A stretch of 64,000 nt of DNA from Leptospira biflexa serovar Patoc strain 'Patoc 1 (Paris)' (GTDB lineage: Bacteria > Spirochaetota > Leptospiria > Leptospirales > Leptospiraceae): contig NC_010602.1 in assembly GCF_000017685.1 (NCBI RefSeq), positions 3,421,001 to 3,485,000 of the forward strand, written 5' to 3'. Made by a program: the position numbers and the translations under genes. The stretch's first letter is position 1; every line of letters begins with the position of its first letter. This document shows, in pieces, positions 25,887 to 32,920 of this stretch. The notes below the pieces were generated by a model that saw nothing but the letters and a program-made list of their open reading frames with translations, searched no databases and was not told the origin of the DNA.

Positions 25887-27407
25887 CTAGTTCAATTCAT
25901 TAGAAATTGATACTTCTTTTACTTTTTCCTCTAAATAAGAAATGAGATACTTTGCATTGGCAGGTTCACCAGTTGCGTCTTTAACCAAATTTTCTATGGT
26001 TAATATTTTCCCTTTGGAATGGATGTGCTTCCGCAACCAATTTAATAAATCTGAAAAATCACCATTCGCAGAAAATTTGTTATGCGAATCAGGAAATTCA
26101 TCTGTAAATTTTTTAAAAAATTGTGCGCTGAATATATTTCCTAATGTATAGGTTGGAAAATAACCAAATGCTCCCATCGACCAGTGGATGTCCTGCAATA
26201 CACCTTCTGCATCATTGTCTATGACCAAACCAAAACTTTCTTTCATTTTTGAATTCCAAATTTCTGGTAGATCGTTCACCCTTATTTTTCCATTGATCAA
26301 GTCTCTTTCGATTTCAAATCGTAAGATGATATGAAGGTTATAGGTTACTTGGTCCGCTTCTACGCGTATTTTTGATTTTTCTGTACTATTGATGTATTGG
26401 TATAATTGTTTGAAAGGGAGTTCAGCTTCAGACATTTCAAAATCTTTTAACAAGATTGGATACATAAATTCCCAGAATGGCAAAGACCGACCGACTTGGT
26501 TTTCCCAAAGGCGGCTCTGTGATTCGTGGATTCCTAAACTCAAATATTCGGTTAAAGGATTGGGCCAATCTGGCATTTTTGACAAACCTGATTCATATAA
26601 TGAATGACCGGTCTCATGTAACACACCGAAGATGGAAGATAGTGGGTCAGATTCGGAATAACGAGTGGTGATTCGTTTATCACCTTTTCCTAAACTTGTG
26701 GAAAACGGATGATTACTAATGTCGAGTCTCGATTCTTTTGAGGTCAGACCTAAGATAGAGGGAAGTCGATTGCAGAATTTAGTTTGGTTCGCAATGGAAA
26801 TTGGTTTTTGGAATGGGCTTTTAAACCTGGGGGCTTTTGCCACAATCGGAATTAATGAATTTTTTAAATCGTTAAATAATATTTGGATTTGGCTGGCTTT
26901 GGCACCTCTTTCATAATTATCTAATAAAGCATCATAAGGTTCAGTCGTATAACCAAAGTAATCTGCTTGTTTTTTCGATAAATTGACAAGTTCTTCTAAC
27001 CTTTTAGAAAATAGGCTGATTTTTTTTTCTTTTTTTGCCTCTGCCCATTCTGCATGAGCTAAATTAGTCAGTTTTGCAAATTCAGCAACAAATTCGGAAG
27101 GTAACTTATCAGCCTTTTCCTTCTCTTCCATCAAAATTTCCAACTCACGATTCCAAATCCCTCTATCGGATTCAGGAAGGTCCTTGATGGAAGATTTTGC
27201 CCCTTGAATTTGGGCCAAAAAAGTTTGGTCGGTCATCCAATCATGAGTTAGTTCTGCGACCGCTGCAATTTGACTCGATCGATATTCGCGTCCTTCCTCT
27301 GGCATCATGACTTCTGAATCCCAATGCAGAACGGATGAAATGTCTTGGAAAAGTTTGATTTTTCGATACTGTTTTCGGTAATTTTCAATCGATTGAGGGA
27401 GGGCCAT
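25887..27407 (-). CDS. M32-family metallocarboxypeptidase (Taq type)
   Basis: 506 residues. HETGHSLYESG near residue 262 is the HEXXH zinc site of family M32, and GKGDKRITTRY just before it is the family's D-x-R-x-T motif. The N-terminal FQDISSVLHWDSEVMMP block is also typical. It trims basic and other residues from peptide C-termini in the cytoplasm. I start at MALPQS, because GGGAGG falls inside the longer reading and would serve as ribosome site for this ATG. The FliG-like miniprotein gene follows. Confidence 0.92.
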   Translation of the reverse strand: MALPQSIENYRKQYRKIKLFQDISSVLHWDSEVMMPEEGREYRSSQIAAVAELTHDWMTDQTFLAQIQGAKSSIKDLPESDRGIWNRELEILMEEKEKADKLPSEFVAEFAKLTNLAHAEWAEAKKEKKISLFSKRLEELVNLSKKQADYFGYTTEPYDALLDNYERGAKASQIQILFNDLKNSLIPIVAKAPRFKSPFQKPISIANQTKFCNRLPSILGLTSKESRLDISNHPFSTSLGKGDKRITTRYSESDPLSSIFGVLHETGHSLYESGLSKMPDWPNPLTEYLSLGIHESQSRLWENQVGRSLPFWEFMYPILLKDFEMSEAELPFKQLYQYINSTEKSKIRVEADQVTYNLHIILRFEIERDLINGKIRVNDLPEIWNSKMKESFGLVIDNDAEGVLQDIHWSMGAFGYFPTYTLGNIFSAQFFKKFTDEFPDSHNKFSANGDFSDLLNWLRKHIHSKGKILTIENLVKDATGEPANAKYLISYLEEKVKEVSISNELN

Positions 27408-27489
27408 AGACTCATTTTCTGCCTCCCTCACATTCTGGAACCAAAAATCATTGACCCTTAACCCTCAGCCAAAACTATGTATTTACGTC

Positions 27490-27560
27490 GCGGGTGTGGT
27501 GTAACGGTAGCACAGCAGCCTTCCAAGCTTCTGGCGAGGGTTCGAGTCCCTTCGCCCGCA
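27490..27560 (+). tRNA. tRNA-Gly (anticodon TCC)
   Basis: A cloverleaf of 71 bases with discriminator A. Acceptor GCGGGTG/CGCCCGC includes one T-G pair. D arm GTGT/GCAC, anticodon loop CTTCCAA (TCC) and T arm GAGGG-TTCGAGT-CCCTT are present. The anticodon stem GCAGC/GCTTC has a C-T mismatch at 28-42. CCA is not encoded. Its last 18 bases plus flanking sequence are duplicated 201 bases downstream. Confidence 0.92.
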
Positions 27561-27603
27561 TGACAAACTTCCCAACAAACTAATCTCAATTTACAATCCA
27601 ATC

Positions 27604-27726
27604 GACTCGAACAGTGGCGCGAGCTGGAACATGAGTGACCCATAGGGAACGAATGTTACAGTAAGAAAGCCAGGATGGCTTTCGACGAGCGACGCCGTGC
27701 CTCGGAGCGCAGAGAGGACAGGATGT
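27604..27726 (+). repeat. Tandem repeat downstream of tRNA-Gly, copy 1
   Basis: The 123 bases from GACTCGAACAGTGGCGCGAG to GGACAGGATGT recur base for base 201 bases further on. The unit is clearly more GC-rich than its surroundings and contains a hairpin AAAGCC-AGGAT-GGCTTT. Two open frames across it are artefacts. Confidence 0.9.
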
Positions 27727-27743
27727 CCGAACAGCGGAGAGGG

Positions 27744-27768
27744 CGAGTCCCTTCGCCCGCATGACAAA
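27744..27768 (+). repeat. Duplicated 3' tail of tRNA-Gly (T-arm and acceptor fragment)
   Basis: These 25 bases repeat 27543-27567 exactly: half of the T arm, the acceptor strand, the discriminator and seven flanking bases. No 5' part of a tRNA precedes it; instead the sequence joins from the first repeat copy through a short GAACAGCGGAGAGGG stretch. It is either the scar of a deleted second tRNA-Gly or an integration-site duplicate. Confidence 0.85.
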
Positions 27769-27804
27769 TCTTTTCACAATCCAATCATTCAAATCAAACC
27801 AATT

Positions 27805-27927
27805 GACTCGAACAGTGGCGCGAGCTGGAACATGAGTGACCCATAGGGAACGAATGTTACAGTAAGAAAGCCAGGATGGCTTTCGACGAGCGACGCCGTG
27901 CCTCGGAGCGCAGAGAGGACAGGATGT
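27805..27927 (+). repeat. Tandem repeat downstream of tRNA-Gly, copy 2
   Basis: Identical by eye to copy 1 over 123 bases, with a 34-base diverged spacer between the tRNA tail fragment and this block. After GGACAGGATGT the two copies part, and this one runs on into the first copy of the dispersed 122-bp element. Confidence 0.9.
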
Positions 27928-27965
27928 TATTGCGATGCGGGACGGTTACAGGATTGAATATTTTT

Positions 27966-28087
27966 ATCCCCGCCCGACCTAGGGTGGGGAACTGAACCCG
28001 CCACCCAATACGTCCTCTCTATCACGAACCAAGGATGCTTGAAATGAAATTTCGCAAATCTAGTTTTTATTTTCTCAAAAGTTCATA
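27966..28087 (+). repeat. Dispersed 122-bp intergenic element, copy A
   Basis: Begins ATCCCCGCCCGACCTAGGG and ends AAAAGTTCATA. The front block folds as CCCCGCCC/GGGTGGGG around GACCTA; the same GGGTGG can instead pair with the later CCACCC. The inner 50 bases are AT-rich and differ between copies, but the 76-base distance from CCACCCAA to AAAAGTTCATA is exact in all three. Similarity seems to extend about 25 bases upstream (CGGTTACAG...GAATAT). It lies between tRNA-Gly and the 3' end of the DUF1801 gene. Confidence 0.85.
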
Positions 28088-28166
28088 TTTTAGAATAGAA
28101 AGTAATAATATCTCAATACCAATAATTCGTCACCTAACAAATGATTGAATTGTCTCTTCGAGTTTT

Positions 28167-28541
28167 TTATTTTCGTTTTTTTTTTACATTCAATTCATTT
28201 TCTTTGATTCTAAATTGAACAATCTTACGGATCAGATCATAAGGAATTGGTTCGTCATATTGAAATTGGATAGAGCCTTTCCCATGTTTGTAATTTTTTA
28301 TTTCTTTCTGAAATTTCAGATTCCCAGATGGTAACGAATAAAAACCCAAGTGTTTTTTAAATGCAGCAAAATGAACCAGATTACCATTTTGAATAAATGT
28401 AGGTATGGCATATCGAATCGCTTCTGTTGCATTAGGAGCTTCCTTTTGTATGGTTTTTCTCACTTTTGAGAGAATTGTTTGCACCTCTTTTGGAAAGGAT
28501 TGGATATACTCATCAATGGAAACTTTTTTTTGCGAATTCAT
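28167..28541 (-). CDS. DUF1801 (YdhG-like) protein
   Basis: 124 residues. SIDEYIQSFPKEVQTILSKVRKTI and EAIRYAIPTFIQNGNLVHFAAFKKHLGFYS are the family core, and KHGKGSIQFQYDEPIP-YDLIRKIVQFRI closes it. The fold is of the frataxin-like/CyaY-related small type; proposed roles include iron handling, but none is proven. It starts twelve bases after the MATE gene and ends the ArsR operon. DUF1801 genes often accompany AHSA1 genes, which supports a shared pathway. Confidence 0.88.
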   Translation of the reverse strand: MNSQKKVSIDEYIQSFPKEVQTILSKVRKTIQKEAPNATEAIRYAIPTFIQNGNLVHFAAFKKHLGFYSLPSGNLKFQKEIKNYKHGKGSIQFQYDEPIPYDLIRKIVQFRIKENELNVKKKRK

Positions 28542-28553
28542 AGTTTCTAATTT

Positions 28554-29945
28554 TTATACTTTCATTTCTTTCCATTTCCCCTTGGTAAATAACCAAAGAG
28601 TGTAAACACCGACAGAAGTTTCAGACAGCATCATGGCCCAAAATACTCCACTATAACCAAAATGAAGATACTTGCCTAAAGTATAAGCTAACGGAATTTG
28701 GATGATCCAAAAAAAGATAACATTGATTTTTGTTGGAGTCATTGTATCGCCAGCTCCATTAAATGCTTGGCTTGCTGCCATCCACCATGCATAGATAAAA
28801 TACGAATACGATACGATCCTTAACCATTCGGAACCAATCTTAATAACCAATGGATCATCTGTAAAAATTCCAATGATGTTTTCACTAAAGAAATAATAAA
28901 TGATCGATACGATGATCAGATAACCCATATTGCAGAAACCAGTGTACCAAACAGACTGTTCTGCACGATCAGGCTTACCAGCGCCTAAGTTTTGTCCAAC
29001 TAAAGTTGCAACCGCATTAGACATTCCCCAGGAAGGCATCAATGTAAACATCATTGTTCTAAGTGCGATAGTAGCACCCGCAACTGTCTGACTTCCAAAC
29101 TCTGATAAAATTCTCATAATAAAAATCCAAGAAGTCATACCAACGACCATTTGACCAATTCCACCAAGAGAAGTGATTAGAATTCCCGATATCGTCTCCC
29201 ATTCAATTTTTAGATGACTAACTAGTATCTTAATGTGTTTTCCACCTTGAAACAACAACCAAAGTTGAAACAAAACACCGATACCTCTTCCAATATTTGT
29301 TGCAATCGCAGCACCTGTGATACCGAACGCTGGTATAGGACCCCAACCAAAAATAAAAATTGGATCCAAAATGATATTAAAACCATTCGCAATCCAAAGG
29401 ACTCGCATTGAAATTGCGGCATCACCTGCACCGCGAAAAACTGCATTGATTAGAAATAATAATACGATGACTAAATTTCCACCTAACATCCATTGCATAT
29501 AATGGAATCCTTCATTGAGAACCCATTCGTCTGCTCCCATTAATGTTAGTAGTTCCTTCGAATAGAAAATACCCGCGATAGCAAATGGTATCGAAGAAAT
29601 GATTGCAATCCAAATAGATTGGATGGCAGCAATTGCCGCTTTATCTTTTTCTTTTTCACCAATCCTTCGGGCAACGATTGCAGTCACTGAAAAAGAAAGT
29701 CCCATGGCTACTGAATAAAGTAGAAAAAGGTAAGTTTCGGTCAATCCGACAGTTGCGACTGCTGATGCTCCAATTTTACCAACAAAATATATATCAACTA
29801 CTGCAAATACAGATTCCAAAACTAATTCCAAAATCATAGGTATCGATAAAAGAAAGATAGCCTTTCGTAAACTCACCTCTGTATAATCAGCCTCGGAACC
29901 AGCTAAGGCTTTTTTTAAATCATCCCATAAACTTGCACGTGTCAT
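28554..29945 (-). CDS. MATE-family multidrug/metabolite efflux protein
   Basis: 463 residues with twelve membrane helices in two related halves. Residues IPMILELVLESVFAVVDIYFVGKIGASAVATVGL near the start and ISMRVLWIANGFNIILDPIFIFGWGP in the first half are typical MATE blocks. It exports organic cations or metabolites in exchange for sodium or protons. It is the third gene of the ArsR - AHSA1 - MATE - DUF1801 operon, which suggests control by the ArsR protein. The substrate is not predictable. Confidence 0.92.
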   Translation of the reverse strand: MTRASLWDDLKKALAGSEADYTEVSLRKAIFLLSIPMILELVLESVFAVVDIYFVGKIGASAVATVGLTETYLFLLYSVAMGLSFSVTAIVARRIGEKEKDKAAIAAIQSIWIAIISSIPFAIAGIFYSKELLTLMGADEWVLNEGFHYMQWMLGGNLVIVLLFLINAVFRGAGDAAISMRVLWIANGFNIILDPIFIFGWGPIPAFGITGAAIATNIGRGIGVLFQLWLLFQGGKHIKILVSHLKIEWETISGILITSLGGIGQMVVGMTSWIFIMRILSEFGSQTVAGATIALRTMMFTLMPSWGMSNAVATLVGQNLGAGKPDRAEQSVWYTGFCNMGYLIIVSIIYYFFSENIIGIFTDDPLVIKIGSEWLRIVSYSYFIYAWWMAASQAFNGAGDTMTPTKINVIFFWIIQIPLAYTLGKYLHFGYSGVFWAMMLSETSVGVYTLWLFTKGKWKEMKV

Positions 29946-29974
29946 ATATTCGTATCCTATAAAATTCTTAATGT

Positions 29975-30934
29975 TTATCTCAAATATTGGTTTAAGCGAC
30001 TAAGAGTTTGATGAGCACCTTCGATGGCACCAAAACCAACGACCATATTTCTAATCTCTGAATTAGGAAATCTCATCTTCATTTTAATGATTGTTTGGTT
30101 TTTTTGAATTGATGTAAACCAAATCTTAACTAAAAAATTGTCATCTTTTGATGGATCGCCAGATCCGTGTATGTATTCGATATATTGGTAATTTACTATT
30201 TCCTTATATTCAATTAGGTTTGGATATACGGTTCCATCGGGTCCTACCATTGTATAAATCCATTTTCCACCTACTTTAAATTCTCTCGATTTCGTAGTTG
30301 TGGTAAAACCATCTGGACCCCACCACTGATTGATATTGATTTGATCTGCAAATGCAGAAAAAACAGATTCTATCGAATGTGCTAATTTTTTCTCGATGAT
30401 CAATTCATTTGCATTTGGTAAAGCATCTGTTTCTAATTTTTCAAAACTTTGAGACCATCCTTCCTTCATTCCAGAATTTGCAAATCCATCTCTGATTTGA
30501 TTATTCATAAATTCTGTGATCAAAATTACTTTCGTTAAACCGTCTATTTCTTCAAATAACACTCTTAATTTGGAATTTAACATGGCACGATCTCCCGTTA
30601 CTCCTGCCATTTTTTGAACCTCTTTTACCCACTCTTCTGGATGTTCATCTACCAAATCAGTCATAACAAAACTTTCAAATGGTGTGATTTCTAAAAATTT
30701 TCCTAGGATTGGATAATCTACTCCATCTGGTGACCGCATAACAATTCGATATGAACCTCCAACTTTGAAATCAAATTCTACCGTAGGATTGGTAAATCCT
30801 TTTGGTCCCCACCATTTTTCAATGTGCAGAGGATTTGTCCAAACTTCCCAAACAAGTTTTAAAGGAGCTTGGAATTGTCTTTCCATTCTAACAATTTTTT
30901 CTTCTAAAGTAACGATAACGTCTTGTTTAAACAT
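29975..30934 (-). CDS. Two AHSA1/SRPBCC domains fused in one protein
   Basis: 319 residues, about twice the usual AHSA1 length. Domain one (about 10-170) has RQFQAPLKLVWEVWTNPLHIEKWWGPKGF and the FKVGGSYRIVMRSPDG strand. Domain two (about 178-319) has KKLAHSIESVFSAFADQININQWWGPDGF and FKVGGKWIYTMVGPDG. The fold is a helix-grip cavity for a hydrophobic ligand. The ATG follows AAAGGAAA and overlaps the ArsR stop by eight bases. AHSA1 genes next to ArsR genes are very common, the ligand being unknown. Confidence 0.9.
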   Translation of the reverse strand: MFKQDVIVTLEEKIVRMERQFQAPLKLVWEVWTNPLHIEKWWGPKGFTNPTVEFDFKVGGSYRIVMRSPDGVDYPILGKFLEITPFESFVMTDLVDEHPEEWVKEVQKMAGVTGDRAMLNSKLRVLFEEIDGLTKVILITEFMNNQIRDGFANSGMKEGWSQSFEKLETDALPNANELIIEKKLAHSIESVFSAFADQININQWWGPDGFTTTTKSREFKVGGKWIYTMVGPDGTVYPNLIEYKEIVNYQYIEYIHGSGDPSKDDNFLVKIWFTSIQKNQTIIKMKMRFPNSEIRNMVVGFGAIEGAHQTLSRLNQYLR

Positions 30935-31289
30935 TTTTTTCCTTTCCTTTTGATTGTTGTAACTCCATCAAATATTGATCGAGTCGATCAAAGCGTTCTT
31001 CCCATAACTGCTTATATTGTTCTAACCATTGGTTAGCTTCTGCGAGTGCTTCTACTTTCAAACGACAAGGTCGGAATTGGGCGGATTTCCCACGTTCAAT
31101 TAACCCTGCCCTTTCTAATACTTTGATATGTTTTGATATTCCCGGAAGACTCATTTGGAATGGTTCCGCTAATTCCAATACCGTTGCTTCGCCGGAAACC
31201 AACTGCATCAGGATTTTTCTCCGCGTTGGATCCGCCAGTGCTTGGAACGTAGCATTTAAAGTTTCTTCCGATTCGAGCAATTTAACCAT
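30927..31289 (-). CDS. ArsR-family (SmtB-like) transcriptional repressor
   Basis: 120 residues with a winged helix: FQALADPTRRKILMQLVSGEATVLELAEPF, then MSLPGISKHIKVLERAGLIERG, the recognition helix and wing. The metal-site cysteines of ArsR/SmtB are absent, as in the AHSA1-linked branch. It heads the operon with AHSA1, MATE and DUF1801 genes, and a TTAACC-TTTT-GGTTAA palindrome lies nine bases before its ATG, so autorepression is likely. Confidence 0.92.
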   Translation of the reverse strand: MVKLLESEETLNATFQALADPTRRKILMQLVSGEATVLELAEPFQMSLPGISKHIKVLERAGLIERGKSAQFRPCRLKVEALAEANQWLEQYKQLWEERFDRLDQYLMELQQSKGKEKNV

Positions 31290-31297
31290 CTAGCTAA

Positions 31298-31313
31298 TTA
31301 ACCTTTTGGTTAA
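31298..31313. promoter_or_regulatory. Operator palindrome upstream of the ArsR operon
   Basis: TTAACC-TTTT-GGTTAA has perfect six-base arms, just upstream of the ArsR start codon where it would cover the promoter or first transcribed bases. Sites of the AACC-N4-GGTT kind are usual for ArsR proteins next to AHSA1 genes. Binding is inferred. Confidence 0.75.
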
Positions 31314-31402
31314 ATGAAAATGGAGCGATTTTTCTGTCAAGGCGTTCTATTCAAAATTGGAGTTTTTGACAGGAAAATAGGCGGTACAGAATGGATATCA
31401 AT

Positions 31403-31524
31403 ATCCCCGCCCGATTGAGGGAGGGGAACTGAACCCGCCACCCAATGCATCCTACTTACCACAAAGCATCCAAAAACGAAAGAGAATTCAAAGTTTCAAA
31501 ATTTTTCTTTTGGAAAAGTTCATA
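31403..31524 (+). repeat. Dispersed 122-bp intergenic element, copy B
   Basis: Same start ATCCCCGCCCGA, same GGGGAACTGAACCCGCCACC block and same end AAAAGTTCATA as copies A and C, with identical spacing. Here the first stem is CCCCGCCC/GGGAGGGG with one G-A mismatch. Upstream, GGCGGTACAG...GATAT parallels copy A. It lies between the ArsR promoter and the 3' end of the old-yellow-enzyme gene. Confidence 0.85.
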
Positions 31525-31580
31525 GTAACAAAGGTTTCAAGTAATCTTCCGTTCATTTCGTATGGCAGTTTCCGTTTCTT

Positions 31581-31670
31581 GCGCCAGGGATCTGGAGGGC
31601 TTGGTCCGAAGAGGTGGGAACACCTCGGAGGACGGGAGCGAATGCGAACCCCGGAGGAGCCCGCTCCTTT
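31581..31670. repeat. GC-rich hairpin cluster, possible structured RNA or decayed repeat
   Basis: A 90-base GC-rich island in an AT-rich gap. It holds CCAG-GGAT-CTGG, GAGGTG-GGAA-CACCTC (GNRA loop) and AGGAGC-CC-GCTCCT, the last followed by TTT on the plus strand. GGAGCG and CGCTCC give an alternative outer pairing. Open frames on both strands here look non-coding. It resembles the GC-rich intergenic repeats of leptospires, but only one copy is in the window. Confidence 0.5.
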
Positions 31671-31738
31671 CATTCAATTAACTTATGTTATAGATTGATT
31701 TGGAGGCGCCCAAATGCTTGAGCGCTTTTTCCATTGGG

Positions 31739-32815
31739 TCAGGATGAAAATGGATAGTCTGTGTAACCTTTTTCACCGGGTGTATACAAAGTTGATTCGT
31801 CAAAATTGGCGAGAGGAATATTTTTTTGGAATTTTGTGACTAGATCTGGATTTGCCAAAAATGGTTTACCAAATGCCACCAAATCTGCGTTACCCGAAGT
31901 TAAATCCTTTTCTGCACGTATCGCATCATAACCACCACTTAAAATGAGAGTGCCTTTAAAATTGTTTCGAATGGCAGAGACAGTTTTTGGTTCTACAATT
32001 GGTGCTCCCATCGATGAGTGATCAACTAAATGAATGTAGACAATTCCGATTTGATTCAATTTTTCAGCTAACAATGAATATTCATCATGTGTTTCAGGGA
32101 AAGGGAATAAGTCATTGAACGCGCCATAAGGAGATAACCGAATTCCCGTTTTTTCCTTTCCGATGGCTTCACTCACTGCCTTAGAAACCTCTAAGATAAA
32201 ACGAATTCGGTTTTCAATGGAACCACCGTATTCATCTGTTCTTTGGTTTGCAGAAGGATGTAAAAATTGTTCCAACAAATATCCGTTTGCTGCATGAAGT
32301 TCTACACCATCAAAACCTGCGGCGATCGCATTTTTGGAAGCATCAACAAATTCTTCAATTGTTGATAAAATCTCTTCCTTGGACATTTCCAGTGGAGTTG
32401 GGTGGTCTAACATTCCATCACTATCAGTCCACATTTTTCCCTTTGCCATAATAGCAGATGGTCCCATTACTTTTGCCGATTTTGGTAAATTGAGTTCGTG
32501 GCCGATGCGACCTGTGTGCATCAATTGAACAAAAATTTTACTTCCTTTGTTATGAACTTTTTCTGTTACTTTTTTCCATCCGGCAGTTTGTTCCTTTGAA
32601 AAAATTCCAGGTATTCTCGCATAACCAAGACCATTCGGTGATGGAGATGTTCCTTCCGTTATGATGAGTCCTGCTTCAGACCTTTGTTCATAATATGTTG
32701 CAACAAGATCACCAGGGATATTGTTGATCGATCTTGATCGAGTCATCGGTGCCATGACAACACGGTTTTTTAACTCCAAATTGCCTAATTTTGTTTTTTG
32801 GTATAACGAATTCAT
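31739..32815 (-). CDS. Old-yellow-enzyme-type alkene reductase (NemA-like)
   Basis: 358 residues, an FMN TIM-barrel. LKNRVVMAPMTRSR starts the barrel, FVQLMHTGRIGH is the FMN loop and GFDGVELHAANGYLLEQFL carries the substrate-binding His-x-x-Asn pair. NQRTDEYGGSIENR and GIRLSPYG follow as in NemA/OYE. It reduces activated C=C bonds and often nitro compounds with NAD(P)H. AAGGAA stands before the ATG. It is a single gene. Confidence 0.92.
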   Translation of the reverse strand: MNSLYQKTKLGNLELKNRVVMAPMTRSRSINNIPGDLVATYYEQRSEAGLIITEGTSPSPNGLGYARIPGIFSKEQTAGWKKVTEKVHNKGSKIFVQLMHTGRIGHELNLPKSAKVMGPSAIMAKGKMWTDSDGMLDHPTPLEMSKEEILSTIEEFVDASKNAIAAGFDGVELHAANGYLLEQFLHPSANQRTDEYGGSIENRIRFILEVSKAVSEAIGKEKTGIRLSPYGAFNDLFPFPETHDEYSLLAEKLNQIGIVYIHLVDHSSMGAPIVEPKTVSAIRNNFKGTLILSGGYDAIRAEKDLTSGNADLVAFGKPFLANPDLVTKFQKNIPLANFDESTLYTPGEKGYTDYPFSS

Positions 32816-32920
32816 TTGATTTCCTTAAAAGTCCTTATAGAACATAGACAAAGGTGGATATTATTTTGATATAAAATAATTCAATATCAAAGTATTTTTT
32901 CCAAAAAAATAGAAGTTTGG

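Noticed and set aside
27458..27792. Two minus-strand open frames of 61 and 68 codons over tRNA-Gly and the 201-bp repeat
   Set aside because: They run antisense through a tRNA and repeated GC-rich DNA, have no ribosome site and no protein-like composition.
31488..31698. Overlapping open frames on both strands in the ArsR upstream gap
   Set aside because: They arise from the GC-rich hairpin cluster and part of the dispersed element; sequence is arginine/proline-rich noise.
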